This document shows, in pieces, positions 12,360 to 26,200 of a stretch of DNA of 64,000 nt (positions are counted from its first letter, which is position 1; every line of letters starts with the position of its first letter). The stretch spans positions 2,717,614 to 2,781,613 of the forward strand of contig JALIGW010000063.1 in assembly GCA_023053685.1 (NCBI GenBank). The letters are read 5' to 3'. A program made the position numbers and the translations under genes. Origin of the DNA: Diadophis punctatus similis (taxonomy: Eukaryota > Chordata > Lepidosauria > Squamata > Dipsadidae). The notes beneath the pieces are model-generated. The model was not told the DNA's origin. It was given only the letters and a program-made list of their open reading frames with translations, and searched no databases.

Positions 12360-13117
12360 AATTCATGGGACTGACTCAAACCTTTTCCTGTTTCTAAGGA
12401 AGAACAAGATAATTTGAAGAATTCAAAGCACTCTCACAAGATGGAAATGAGAGTGACTTTCTTGACTGAGAGAGAGATAAAGAGAACTTCACCTGGAAAG
12501 AAGAGAAAGGAAAGGTACATTCAAGAAGCACAGTCCCTAAATGTCCCAAAATTTGTGACACACAGAGTGTGATCTGAGACATTTATCCTTTTCTGATGCA
12601 AGATCCCTTTCAAGTTGCTTCAGTCTGATGTTTATATCAAAGGCAATCACTGGAGGAATATCAGGAGAGATCTCACAGACCAGGATTTTAATAATTACTG
12701 TAAGAAGCAACATCTCCTCTGGGGATCCTGAACTACTTCTGGGCCTTCATGTGCAAAGGGGAAGCTGGAGAAAAGCATAGTGAAAAATCATACGGTTTTT
12801 ATATCTCTAGAGGGCACTGGTCTGAAGTGGTTGTTGTCCTTCCTTTCTGGACATGTCTAGAAAGTGATGCTGAAGGAAGATAGTTCTATACCCAGGAAAT
12901 TGGGTGTTGTCCTTCAATGTACTCTCTTGTCTCCAGAGACTCCTGGGGAAGGTCACCCAGAACTATAGAGTTTGGTGCAACCTTAGATTGATGACGATTA
13001 ATTCTAGTGCTGCCTGTCTTATAATGCTAAGGAAGAAATCTATAACCTTGAACCCTGCCTAATGTTAAGAATAGGACCTGTTTTTTATTTACTTTTCCAT
13101 TAGATCTCCGAATATTA
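12360..13117 (-). promoter_or_regulatory. Conserved upstream block of gene A (probable 5'UTR/promoter region)
   Basis: This non-coding stretch directly upstream of exon 1 is repeated upstream of genes B (33539-34290), C (45349-46080) and D (60217-60315 plus 62868-63300). Shared landmarks include the cacaagatggaaatgag segment about 75 bp from the ATG and a ttaataattactgtaag segment further up. I could not identify a TATA box or defined transcription start. Short ORFs inside it differ among copies and look like chance frames. Regulatory role is inferred from position and co-duplication. Confidence 0.5.
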
Positions 13118-13560
13118 ATCAGAGATGGGATTCATTTGGTTTGCACCAGTTTGGCCAAAACATTTGATAACTTTTTGCCCAGCTTGGAGAACTGGCTGAT
13201 CGCACCACTGGCTTGCCCCTCCCAGCTCTGCCAGCCCCTCCCCTCCCAGCCACTCCTTATCTTGCCTCCCCCACTTTGGCCGCTGGTCTAGAGTCAAGCC
13301 CGTGGCCCAGCTGTTTCCTGCTTCCTTGCCCACTTCCACTCCTTGCCCACTTCACTGCCATCGCCACTCGGACAGACCATGCAGCCCAGTCCCAGCTGTT
13401 CCCGCTCCTCGCCTGCTTGCCTGCCATCACCCGCCTAATTTTGGGTAAGTTGCTCTGAGTACAGGGCAACTTACACTGCCTAATATTAAGAATAGGATCT
13501 GTTTGTAATGTACTTTTGTACGAGATAGTGTGGGGGCACACATTCATCTTACAAGAAAAC
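13118..13560. repeat. Possible non-autonomous hAT-like repeat plus GC-rich spacer
   Basis: Begins with a cagagatgggattcattt end of the CAGNGGTGGGATTC kind often seen at the ends of squamate hAT-like repeats, and continues through a C-rich stretch of cc/cag motifs. Shorter related copies follow the upstream blocks of gene B (about 34298-34440) and gene D (about 63330-63620). No matching right terminal repeat or target duplication was found, so the class is tentative. Confidence 0.35.
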
Positions 13561-15056
13561 TTTTTAGAACTTGTTTAATGAAAGGAGGTGATATGCTAAC
13601 TCACTTAGAAAATATGCAAAAGATTTGCAAGAACTGCATGAAAAATAAATAATTTATACAGAATTACAGCAGGTGTATATAATTCTGTCTTCATTGGACG
13701 AGAGCTACGATGACTATGCATCTTCCTTAGAGATTTTGACTAGGGATGAACTAATGATACCTGTCATAACTTGAAGACTACTTGAGGAGTCCAGAAGACG
13801 AGAAGATAGAAAATTGATGAGGACAAAACTACCACAAAAATGTTGGTTTGACTATGCCTAACGTAACTGATAAAATAAACCATAATATATGGGTGATAGA
13901 TAATGGGGCTACAAACTGTATAACAAACAATAAGGAAAAGTTTGTAAAAATGGAGAAAAGTAGCCAATATGTTGCGTTAGCAAATGGTTGGAAGATGAAA
14001 GCTAATGGAGAAGGAAATGCATATTGTTTAGGAATTAATGAAAAACTGCCAATGCTTTATATGCCAAGACTGGTTTATAATCTATTATCTGTGAAAGTAT
14101 TAATTAAAGTTGGTTATACTGTAACATTTATGGATGATAAATGTCAAATCCAAAAAGAGGGTAACAATGTTATAGCTAAATTAGAAAAATGTTTATTTTT
14201 ACTGCATGAAAATCCAGTAGAAAATGCTAATTCAGTTTTTGAGAACAAACAACCACATAACAACTGTATTCACTTACTTCATAGACGAATGGGGCATTTG
14301 AATTGGCTAATGGTATTAAATTACAACCATGTTCTAAGTCTCTTAATTGCAATGTCTGTAATCAGGAGAAAAGTAAAGTTACTCCTGCTAATAGATATAT
14401 GGATTCAAAAATTCAGCGCCATTAGATGTAGTGTTTGTAGATCTAATTGGACCCAAGAAACTAAGTATGGGTGGAGCTTGCTATATTCTGAGTATTGTAG
14501 ATCATTATTCTCGATATGGTTTTTGCTACTTAATGAAATCTAAGTCAGAAACATATCAAAATTTCTTAAATTGGTTGAGATTTGTAGAGAGAATACAGAA
14601 AAATAAGGTAGTAAGTGTGTAAAAGATAACGGAACAGAATTCACAAATAGTAAATTTGTTAATCTGTTAGAAAGAGCTGGAATAGAACACAGACATTCTG
14701 CTCCTTATTGATCTCAACATAATTCATACGTTGAGAGACGAGGACAAAAGTTACAAGCTATGATAAGGACAATGATGAATGATTCTGGTCTGCCTGATCA
14801 GTTGTGGGGAGAGGCTCTTATGTGTACTAACCACATAATGAACAATGCGATAAATGCTACAACAGGGCAGATTCCATTTATTAGATGATTTGGCAGAAAA
14901 CCTGAATTGGATTATTTGCATGTATTTGGTGCACCAGCTTGGGTGCATATTCCAACAGAAGTCAGAAAGAAGGGTCAGCATAGAGCAAAATTAATGTATT
15001 TTGTTGGTTATGATAGGAATCATAAAGCTTTTAGATTTTGGGACAAAGGCACTAAA
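13561..15056 (+). mobile_element. Ty1/copia retrotransposon fragment (gag end, protease, integrase)
   Basis: Decayed copia-type polyprotein in several frames. The gag tail shows SSLDESYDDYASSLE in the 13680s. Protease shows WVIDNGATNCIT near 13888, where the usual D-S/T-G-A active triad reads D-N-G-A. The gag_pre-integrase box HRRMGHLNW lies near 14282, and the integrase core (VFVDLIGPKKL, YILSIVDHYSRYGF, VERRGQKLQAMI, FGAPAWVH) spans about 14430-14950. Stops interrupt it near 14545, 14620, 14710 and 14887. No LTR, RT or RNase H is present. It is cut at 15056 by a (TTA)n tract. Confidence 0.8.
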
Positions 15057-16390
<1,334 letters not shown>

Positions 16391-16439
16391 CGAAATCCAG
16401 CATATAAATCTCGTTTCCTGTGTATTTCATTTTTTGTGA

Positions 16440-16650
16440 AATAACAATAACAATAGCAATAGCAATAGCAATAGCAATAGCAATAACAACAACAACAATA
16501 ACAACAATAACAACAATAACAACAATAACAACAATAACAATAACAATAATAACAACAACAAACAAAAACAACAACAACAACAAGAAGAAGAAGAAGAAGA
16601 AGAAGAAGAAGAAGAAGAAGAAGAAGAAGAAGAAGAAGAAGAAGAAGAAG

Positions 16651-16698
<48 letters not shown>
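16440..16698. repeat. Compound microsatellite (CAATAG)n-(CAATAA)n-(AAG)n-(CAA)n
   Basis: About 260 bp of A-rich tri- and hexanucleotide repeats immediately after the R4 LINE end, finishing at the broken edge of a V2R exon-2 fragment. The AAG block spans about 16582-16651. It could have grown from the LINE's 3' repeat tail. Confidence 0.95.
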
Positions 16699-16699
<1 letters not shown>

Positions 16700-16700
16700 G

Positions 16701-17260
16701 AGTTGGAAGTGCCAAGTGTGTTCAAATAATTGTCATGCATGTTGTAGCCAAGTTTGAGATTGTGCAAGAGCTGTGGGCTCTTGTTGGCCTTCAATGGCAA
16801 AAATGAAGCAAACTATTTATGGCACACCAGAAGGTAACCTATTATTAAGAAATATTCATGTTATCATCATCATCAACAACAACAATAGCACCAGCAAACT
16901 TTTTTAATTTATTGCTCTTTGTCCCCACACGCTTAATGAGTCTAAAGCCAATACCGTTCCAAAACGAGGGGCAAATGATAGTGATCTAATCACTATTTAT
17001 TTTTTGTGAATGTTGAGAAGATGGGATGGAGATAGTCCTCTGCCAGGAGTAAGAATCACAAATACACCATTATTTGATCAGTACAAATTTTCATGTGCCG
17101 AGTAACTAGGATTCAAAATCATTCGATCATTAAAGTAGAATCACCATAAAAGGAAGAGAGTGCCAGTAAAGCAATTCAGAATAACAGAGTAAACTGGCCT
17201 GTAATAGCTCCATAGACTTTTTTTTTCCATCCTGGTGCTCCAAACTCCGTGTTGAGTGTT
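16701..17260 (-). pseudogene. Degraded V2R 5' fragment (ghost 1): exon 2 part, intron 1, exon 1 part
   Basis: On the minus strand, 16701-16835 matches the middle of V2R exon 2 ([20 protein letters not shown]), broken at the compound microsatellite. 16836-17190 matches V2R intron 1 (for example attcaaaatcattc-atcatta). 17195-17255 matches part of exon 1 (gtctatggagctattacag, the WSYYRP region, frame-shifted by an A run). The intron is retained, so it arose by DNA duplication, not retroposition. A similar ghost lies at 47285-47872. Confidence 0.8.
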
Positions 17261-17262
17261 GA

Positions 17263-17426
17263 GTGCTGACATTTGAACTTTCCTGGATTCCTTGCATTAT
17301 TTCAGGATTACCTGCCTTGCTCCCTTCATTCCTGGACTTCCTCACTTGCTCTGCTGGATTGCTTGCTTTGCAGTCAGGGTGCTTACAATATTGGGCTGGA
17401 CTATTTGCAGCCAGAGGCTGCTTGAG

Positions 17427-17462
<36 letters not shown>

Positions 17463-17580
17463 TATCACATTTGCTCTGGGACTTGCTAGAAATGTGGGAG
17501 GGTTTCTGAGAATTTGGAGAAATAAACGGGCAGTTTGAACTGACAGCTGCCTCTGTGATCTCCAGGCCATGCCACAGGTC
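17263..17580 (+). repeat. LTR-like repeat block with (GT)n
   Basis: A block beginning gaactttcctggattcc and ending after an AATAAA-like signal and ctgcctctgtgatctcc. It recurs at 36178-36520 and 47898-48235 with a (GT)n run in the same place (17429-17461 here). The polyadenylation-like aataaa about 50 bp before the end would fit a solo LTR, but I found no TG..CA ends or target duplication. It belongs to the duplicated intergenic segment. Confidence 0.4.
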
Positions 17581-17587
17581 ATCATAT

Positions 17588-17645
17588 ATATGTGTACATG
17601 TGTATGTGTATGTGTATGTGTATGTGTACATGTACGTGTATCAGT
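17588..17645. repeat. (GTATGT)n microsatellite
   Basis: Alternating purine-pyrimidine tract of gtatgt/gtacat repeats. Equivalent tracts lie at 36535-36660 and 48240-48320 in the other intergenic copies, with different lengths and units. Confidence 0.85.
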
Positions 17646-17701
17646 AGTAGGTTCTAAAACCCATTGCTACCAGTTTGCACTCGTGCGATGCTTCTGCGCA
17701 T

Positions 17702-18217
17702 TTATTTATTTATTTATTTATTTTATTTTGTTATTCTTATATGCCGCCCAACTCCCAAGGGACTCAGGGCGGCGTACAACAGGGAAAAATACAAGAATAA
17801 TCAAAATACATGTAATTAAAAAGAAACAAATACAAATTTTTAAAAAAGCAATATTAAAAACAACAACATCCATTCAACATCATACATACTTGGGGGGTAA
17901 TCTCAGGTGGATTAAGCTGTCCCCCCCACCTGCAGGAAAAGCCATGTTTTGACGGCTTTTCGGAAGGCCAGCAGAGTGGGGATGGTCCGGGTCTCTGGGG
18001 GTAGTTGGTTCCAGAGCACGGGGCCGGCCACAGAGAAGGCTCTCCCCCTAGGGCTCGCCAGCCGGCATTGCTTGGCCGACGGGACCTGGAGGAGGCCAAC
18101 TCTGTGGGCCCTAACCGGTCGAAGGGAAGTATGAGGCAGAATGCGGTCCCGAAGATATCCTGGTCCTAAGCCATGAAGGGCTTTAAAGATGGTGATCAAC
18201 ACCTTGAATTGGACCCG
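17702..18217 (-). mobile_element. L2/CR1-type LINE, 5'-truncated 3' end
   Basis: Reverse complement of the 3' end of the element at 25889-29099, including the ORF2 C terminus, the 3'UTR (gggcggcatataag-type box) and the (AAATA)n tail, seen here as tttatttattta at 17702. It interrupts a host repeat: the same repeat is continuous at 36705-36730 and 48370-48400 (cttctgc-catat-gcagaagc), which are the empty sites. A short target duplication of about 4-5 bp (cgcat) is possible. Confidence 0.85.
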
Positions 18218-18374
18218 CATACACAGAAGCGTCCCGGGCCGGTGGGTGGAGCCTCCCTCTGACGCTGCTACCGGTTTGCAGAACCAGGCCAAACGGGAAG
18301 CATCACACTGCTGATGTGTAGATATTGTATATATGTTATATTCCTATTTTCTCCCAACCATTCTTAAATCAAAC

Positions 18375-18935
18375 AAATAAATAAATAAATAATTCTGACT
18401 CCTGTTTTCTTCCATTATCTTTTGTTCTTTTTGAAATTCTTATTCTCTAAATCCACTTGTACTTTCCTTGAAATAACTGCAAAAAGTCTGTATGTATTTC
18501 AGTCCATAGGGGTCATCCACTCAATTTTTAAATGGTCATCCAAGTGCATTTCTAACTCCAGTAAATCCATTTCACTTGTCTCCTAAAGGATTTGTCTGCC
18601 TTCACTAGTAATTTCTGGTTTAAGTAAAGTTTTAAAAAGTTCAAGCACTTTACAGGACCATAGATCACATGATTCCTTTAAAGTGGTCATAATGTGTTCT
18701 GGAAATTAACTTTCAAGGTTTTGTTTTTCAACTGATTAAAAAACAAGACAGATTTTTCCCACACCAGAGATTCTTTGTAATTAACTTCATAGTCTTTAAA
18801 TCAGTTTCACAAAGCATTTATAAAGTTTTCCAAAAACGACTCTAAAATCACCTCTTTGCTGTATATTACAAAAGATTACAAAAAATAAAGATTTTGCAAA
18901 GTTGGAAACAAAGATGTTATTTTCTTTCTTTTTAA
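18375..18935 (-). other. Unidentified coding-like remnant, copy 1
   Basis: On the minus strand this stretch holds an open, charged reading frame with a few in-frame stops (fragments such as LKESCDLW, EMDLLELEMHLDDHLKIE, ISRKVQVDLENKNFKKNK). The same sequence recurs at 36880-37957 (split by an L1) and twice in tandem at 48560-49575. It looks like a piece of a helical protein gene or transposase copied into the array before the duplications. I do not recognise the family. Confidence 0.4.
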
Positions 18936-18992
18936 ATGCACTGAAGAGGATCCCACCCACTGACTGTTAAACTTGTTTCAAACATTTGCTTG

Positions 18993-19160
18993 TTCATTCA
19001 TTCATTCATTCATTCATTCATTCATTCATTCATTCAACTTATTTGCCACCCATCTTTTTTTGAAACAACTCTGGGTGGCTTACAACATTAAAAGCATTAA
19101 AATCATAAAAGAAAAACATTTCTAAAACAATAAAAATTGAAATTACAATCAAAATAGAAC
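18993..19160 (-). repeat. LINE 3'-end-like repeat with (TGAA)n tail
   Basis: (ATTC)n at 18993-19036 followed by a block whose reverse complement reads gttgtaagccacccagag..., a 3' end resembling L2/CR1-type LINEs or SINEs with TGAA tails. A second copy is at 49596-49746. It is part of the duplicated segment downstream of genes B and D. Confidence 0.5.
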
Positions 19161-19219
19161 TAGTTAATTTATTTTATACTTTGATGATTATCTTAAGTTA
19201 GTCCTACATTCTTTGTATG

Positions 19220-19225
19220 TTTATT
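19220..19225 (-). promoter_or_regulatory. Candidate polyadenylation signal of gene B
   Basis: AATAAA on the minus strand, about 106 bp after the stop codon of gene B. The same hexamer sits at 38529-38534, 106 bp after gene C's stop, and at 51393-51398 for gene D, where a LINE now separates it from the stop codon. Conservation of position is the only support. Confidence 0.45.
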
Positions 19226-19330
19226 TCTTTTCATTTTAAATAACCTTAATTGTCAAAAAAAGCATACAAACTCAATAATAACTGCAATAAATAATTAAGT
19301 GTTATATGAGCCTAAGAAAATACTTCATGA

Positions 19331-20235
19331 TCAGATACCGACTTTTATCATTAAATGTCCCTTAGTATTTAGATCTGGTCTCAGGATGATAATGTAGCAC
19401 TTGGGGAAGAAGATGCAGCCCAGCAGCCCAGCACCAGAAGCCAAGATGGAGAAAACCTGCACGGCCACCATGTATTTCCCTTTGGTGCTCAAGTAGGTGG
19501 GCAGGAAGGAGATCCAGACGCTGCAGAAGACCAGCATGCTGAAGGTGATCAGTTTGGCTTCGTTGAAGGCCCCAGGCAGGTTTCTGGCCAGGAAAGCCAT
19601 TATGAAGCAAATGGCAGCAAGGAAACCCATATAGCTGAGAACAACATAAAACATGGTCACAGAGCCTTCATTGCATTGCAGGATGATCTCTCCAGGCTGG
19701 GAATGCAAGTCAGAGTCAGGAAATGGGGGAGAAACTCCCAGCCAGATTGCACAAATTACAATTTTTCCAGCAGAACCAGACAGGATGATGGAGTTGGCCA
19801 AGCTCTTCCCCAACCATCTCCTCACCCTTTTCCCTGGTTTAGTGGCTAGGAAGGCCAGCACTACCATGATTGTTTTGGCTAACATACAAGACACAGCTAC
19901 TGAGAAGATGATGCTGAACATTGTTTGTCGGAGAAAGCAAGTGGCTTTCCTTGGTCGGCCAATGAAGAAAAAGGAGGACAAGAAACAGAGCAAGAGGGAA
20001 ACCAGGAGGATGTAGGAGAGATCACGGTTGTTAGCTTTGACAATGGGAGTTTCTAGGTATTTAAGGAATATGACTAAAACAAGGCCTGTGGTTAGAAACA
20101 AGAGCACAGCAAAGGAGACCAGGATGATGCCCAGATGTTCTTCATAGGACAGGAAGGTTATTCTTTTGGGGATACATTGGATTCTGTCATCAGTTGGATA
20201 TTTATCATCCGGGCACTTGGTGCATTTTTCAGTAT
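19331..20235 (-). CDS. V2R: V2R gene B exon 6 (seven-transmembrane domain)
   Basis: 905 bp, acceptor CTCAG|AT, phase 1, to stop TGA at 19331. Starts with the last three linker cysteines ([16 protein letters not shown]), then seven hydrophobic segments. V2R hallmarks: [45 protein letters not shown] and [12 protein letters not shown]. It differs from gene C by about 10 and from gene D by about 13 residues of 301. Confidence 0.95.
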
Positions 20236-23200
20236 CTGAGAAAACAGTAAGTAATATTATTTTTATAGTCTCTCCTTTCACATTTAAAGAAAGACCTTCT
20301 TTGGATGACAGCTGATACTGGGAAAGAGAAAGCAATAATAGTTGGTAAACTGAAATATAGATATAGACATAGAAAGATAAAAAAAATTCTGGTTGCCCAT
20401 CTTAAACCAAATGTAGGAAGCTTACAGTCTGGTTTAAAAAATACAATATATACAGGACTATAAAAATATCAACAACAATAAATAAATCCCAAAAGAGAAA
20501 TAATTGACACCACAACCACCCTTCACTTAGGCAATATACATTGTTGTAATCACTTCATCTGAATGCCTGGAAGATCAACCTCCAGAGGCTCAGGAGGGTG
20601 GGGTTTCAATGGGGAGACTTCAATATTAAGTCTTTTGTTTTCTCTTGTTCCTTGAACGCAAACATTCACCCTCCCTGGTCCTCCCAAGTAGATCATTCTT
20701 TTTTTTTGCATTGATTTTCCTTTTTTATTATTATTATTATTATTTTTCTTCATTAAACATCTTAATATTTTAATACAGATCTACACCCATTTTTACAACA
20801 TTGTCATTTCTCGTTTATGCACAATAAAGCATAAATTTACGTTCTCTCCTATCTTCAATTTCTTCTCACATTGTCACACAGTCTTTCCTCTCTTTTTTTT
20901 AGTCCAGTTGTACCATCTCGTACATGTTTCGTAGTATTCTGAGTTGCATTGTCCTTTGAGTTGAATAGTCAGCATGTCCATTTCAGCACATCTATATATT
21001 TTGTCCATTATTACATTTTCTGGTGGGGTTTGATTATCTTTCCAATATTGTGTGCATGTTATTCTTGCAGCAGGTGTAATATGTAGTATTAAGTATTGTA
21101 TAATTTTTGGATGTTGTTTTTTCATTATCCCCAGCAAGAAAAATTCTGGGGTGAATTCCATTGTTCTCTCTGTAATTTCTTGCAACCAAGCATGCACTTT
21201 TTTCCAATAGCCCTGTGCTTTGGGACACAACCACCACACATGAAATATGGTACCTATGTCTTTTTTGCATTTCCAGCAAACCGATATCATTTTTGGGTAT
21301 ATTTTGGCCAATCTTGATGGAGCTAAATGCCATCTATAAAACATTTTATAATAGTTCTCTTTATATGCTGTTGATTTTGTTATTTTACAGTTTATATTCC
21401 ATGTCCTCTCCCAATCAGCCAAGTGTATGCTGTGGCTTACATTTTTTGCCCATGCTATCATGGGTTCTTTAACAATTTCTTCCATTTTATCAAATTCCAG
21501 CAGATATTTATATAATTTTGATATTATTTTTTTGTCCGGGCCAATCAAAATTTTATCGAATTTTTGTACTTCCATATCTATACCCATAGCCTCAATGTCT
21601 TTTTTGTGTTGAGTTTTTAATTGTAAATAAGTCAACCAATCAATATTTATTTTTTGGTCCGCCAATTGTTCTCTACTTTTTCATTTCCCTGTCGGATCTA
21701 ATATGTTGCTATATTTTGCTGCTTTGGTTATATCAATTAAGTTCGGGTAGGTCATAGCTTCTATAATTGAAAGCCATTTGGGAATTTTCATATAGTTCTT
21801 CTTTTTAATTTCGTACCACGTTTTTAGCAAAGATTTTCTAATTAAATGTTGGTTGAAATTAAGTTGTGACTTTGTTCCATCTCTCCATATGTAAGCATGC
21901 CATCCCATTTGAAGGCCGTGGCCCTCTAGCATTAGTATTCTTTTATTGGTTAAATTTATCCATTCCTTTATCCATGCCAAGGATGCTGCTTTATAATAAA
22001 GTTTCCAGTCGGGTAGTCCTAGGCCACCTCTGCTCTTATCATCCTGTAAATTCGTTAATTTGATTCTTGGCTTTTTGTTTTCCCATATAAATTTAGATAT
22101 AACTCTATTCAAATAAGGAAAAAAATTTGTCTCTAATTCAATTGGGACCGTTTGAAATAGGTATAAAAATTTTGGCAGTATACCAAGTAGATCATTCTTT
22201 TATGTGGCTCTATGATCTTAATAAATATTGACTGACTAGCTGGTTCGCTGGCTGGCTGGCTGGTATATCTTTTGGCCTGTAAGATAAAATTGGTTTGGTT
22301 CATCAAAAGCCATTGACCTGAAACCAATCCTGAAGTTTCAAAGAATTTAGATTATAAACATGGAAGGAAACTTCCAAGCTGACAAGTAGAAAAGATACTT
22401 CCTTTAGCAGAATTCATCTTGCCCAATCCATCACTTTCTTCTATCTCTTGCTGCCTTATTCTTCAAGATCCTATTCCTCCCATTATAGAATAAAATGGAC
22501 ATGTTGAAAATAGCAATGAAGAATAAAATAGTCAAGTTCACATATGTCTTTTAACATCCACTTTGATAACATGTTCTGGTTGAATCCAATGCCCTTTCCT
22601 CTGTTATCACTCACCTTCCTGTGTGGAGATGGTCCCCTCCGGACAAGGAATGCAATCATAGCAGCAGATTGGTTCTTCTTTCCGAGCCCTTTTTACAAAT
22701 CCAGGGTGACAATTGTCCACACATTTGGACTGAGGCAGAGACTAAGCAGAAAAACAAAATTCATTCTAAATTATCTGCCAAATTATTGTTTATTAGATTG
22801 ATTAAAATAAAATGAAACTGTCCTCAAGAAAGAAACTTCTGAGCAATAGAACAGGAAAACATAAAATATTATTATTTGAAAATAATCCAAATACTTGTTC
22901 CAATTAAGATATAAAGGGAAAAAAATTCCTCACAAACTAGGACTGTCAACCTCAAATGAGGTATTATTTAGCTATATCTGTATATTTGTATTTTCAGTTC
23001 AATACAGCTGCCATGCTGGTGAAGTAAGATTAAAGATTACTGTCTACTTTCTTGAATTATAGTGATGATGAGTGGAGGAGAAATCATGAGAACATGTCAC
23101 TCAAAAAGATTAATTCAGGCATCTGATGCTACACCACATAGAACATGAGTATGAGCCCTGTGTGGGAAACGGATTTCTTTATTTCTTTTTTTAAAATAAT

Positions 23201-26200
23201 TTTTATTGAACATTTTCAAAAAAAGATTTTTTACAATCTACTTTTTGACAATCTTTCTATATTGATTTGCATCTATTTTACATCCATTTGTCCCTCTTTT
23301 TCAATTTTCAATAAGTTATACATGTAATTCCATCATTAAATATAGTTCTATTATATTACAGAATATTACAGTCATTTCCTAAATGTCGATTAAATTTCTC
23401 CAAATCCGTTGCTCCTTTCTTACTTCTATACCTTTTTTGTAATTGATCTTTCTTAACCTTTACACCTGTCGTCTAGCCATTTATACCAATCATTCCATAT
23501 CTTATAATATTCTGATTCCTCTTTATCATTCATTTCTTTTGTGAGCATGTCCATTTCGGCGCACTCTAAAATTTTCTTAATCATACATTCCTCGAATGGT
23601 ATATTGTTGTTCTTCCAATTTTGTGCAAATACTATTCTTGCCGCTATAATAATATGTAAAATTAAGTATTGTGTTTTTTTATCCTGGTTCCCTATGGGTA
23701 TTCCTAATAAAAATTATTCCAGTTTCATTTCTATTTGTTGGTTTGTTATCTCTTCAATCCATTTCATTAGCCTATGCCAGTATTGCTTTGGTTTTTGACA
23801 TGACCACCACATATGGAAGTATGTTCCCTGATTTTGTTTACATTTCCAGCATTCTGGTGATGAGTTGGGGAACATTTTTGCTATCCTTGCTGTTGGTAGA
23901 TCCCACCTATAGAACATTTTATAAATATTTTCTTTGTATGCCACAGACATCTAAGGCCCAGTTAGGTATTCAAGACGAGGTCCTTTCCGTTGAAGAATTA
24001 CAGTTTTGTTGTTAGTCGCAACTTGTGTCCAACTCTTTGAGCCCCCAAGAACCATAGCACTCCAGGACCCTGTCCTCCACTGTCTCCAAAATTAGAAATA
24101 CAATTAGATGACATGGAAAGACAGACCTACATTTATTTATGACTTAAATTTGGAGAATTCTTTGCTTTAGTGGGAGACTTAAGGTAGCTGACAATCAAGA
24201 TAAGCAATTGTATTGAAAGGGGTTTCTATATGGCTTACAAGACAAAGACCAAATCTAAGTAGTATTTCATTATAAATTGACTCTCATTATTTCAAGTGTC
24301 AAGAAGGACTTTGAGTGGGGGGTGGAGGTAACTTTCAGTCTTTCATTTTTCTAGAAAAAGGCATTATCTCACATCGGACAAGTCATTGTGGTTCCATTTT
24401 GATTGAACACCTTGGATCACCTTCCTAGCAGCAGGAGGCCTATCCCAATGGGGTGAAACAGAGGCATAAATAACTCTGGTCAGATATGCGCTCTTTAAAA
24501 ATATATTAGCCTGCTCTTTCAGGGGACAGTAACGCCAATTGCACAGACAAAGAAGTTTCCAATATTTTCTACCACCTTATTCAGCAACTTTAGCCGTGAA
24601 AGAGCATCTTGGTTGATAATAAGCCTCTGTCTTTCAAAACTCCCCATTTGCTCTTTGATGGAATCCTTCTTGGGGAAAGGTAACCAACTTATAATATTCA
24701 GATCTGCTGCTACATTTCCACTTCGGTCCAAGTATAGTTTCTCCCAGGAAAAATTGCAAAACTCATTCTTCTCCAGAAAGGGATGGAACTAGAATTGAAA
24801 CATCCAGGAATTTTGAAAGCAATTTGAAACTTCCTAAAAGGTGGAGCAATTTTAAACCTGAGCCAGTGAACAAGACATGTTCAATCCTCCCTTCACTATT
24901 TGCCGAAATAGCAATAGCACTTATATGTCACTTCACAGTGGTTTTACAGCCCTCTCTAAGTGGCTTATAGAATCAGTATATTGCCCCCAATAATCTGGCT
25001 CCCCATTTTACCCACATTGGAAGGATGGAAGGCTCAGTCAACCTTGAGCTGGTCAGGATCAATCTCCACCACGGCTAAATGCAAATACTGAGCAGCCATC
25101 AGTCTGAAAAGCTTTAATTGGATTCCTGCAGTTAGGAGGGGATAGGCTCTATTCTTACTAGATCCCAGGTTTAGCTGAAATTTGTGAATACAAAATTCTA
25201 TCATGATAATTACAAACGCATAAGTACAGGAATTTATTTTAAATGTATACATTTTAAATAATTTTATAATAGCAGTGTTTAATATCAAAATATAAAAATT
25301 ACAACTAGAGTTATATAACGAAGTCTTGACTAAAGGGAAGATTCCAGAGTCATGGAAAGAGTCACATATCGCCACATTGTTGAAAGAGGGTACCGAACCA
25401 GATTTGATCCAAAATTATAGGCCAATCGCGTTGTTAAACGCTGACTACAAAATTTTCATGTGTATAATGGCGGAAAGAATGAAAAAAGTATGAAATAAAA
25501 TTATTCATCTTGACCAAAATGGATTTTTACCCACGAGGCAAATTAGGACAAACTTGAGAATCGTACTAAACATTTTGGAATACTACGAAGTGCATCCAGA
25601 AAGGCAAACGGCCCTTGTCTTCCTGGATGCGCAGAAAGCGTTTGACAACGTTGATAGGCAGTACATGAAATTACTAATTTAAAAAATGGAATTCGGCGAC
25701 AAATTTTTAAAAATGATAGAAACAATATACTCTTCCCAATCTGCCAAGGTAATAATGAATGGAAGTGTAACCAAAACTTTTCAGATAAATAAGTGAGTAA
25801 GACAGGGATGTCCATTGTCTCCTCTACTTTTTATACTGTCTTTGGAAATACTACTAAATAAAATTAGGGACAATTCGGACATTAAAGTGGTGGGGACGAG
25901 AGCCAGAACATCTCGGTCATAATGGGAAGAGGCAGATATGGCGGGAGCAGAGGGGTGGGCCGCTCTCGGGGAATAAGACCTCGCTGTTTACAAGCGATCC
26001 CTTGTTCCGGCCCCTCTGATCCGGTTCCATCTTGCTCAACCCAGATACCTGGCAACCAGGGTTCTCAGGGCCCTGGGCTCAGGATGCTGCTGCTTAACGC
26101 CAGGTCAATTATCAACAAAGCCCCCCTGATACGTGATTTAATCACAGAGGAGGGGGCAGACCTGGTATGTGTTACCGAGACCTGGCTAGGGCAGGAGGGG

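Noticed and set aside
12394..12582. Additional upstream V2R exon before exon 1
   Set aside because: The short frames upstream of genes A-D differ in length and stops, and exon 1 already has the ATG and signal peptide.
17401..17640. ORFs encoding His-Thr or Cys-Val repeats at the GT tracts
   Set aside because: Translations of (GT)n microsatellites.
19653..20015. Plus-strand ORF opposite exon 6, repeated at 38962 and 52444
   Set aside because: Shadow of the conserved V2R coding strand; its conservation follows from the sense protein.
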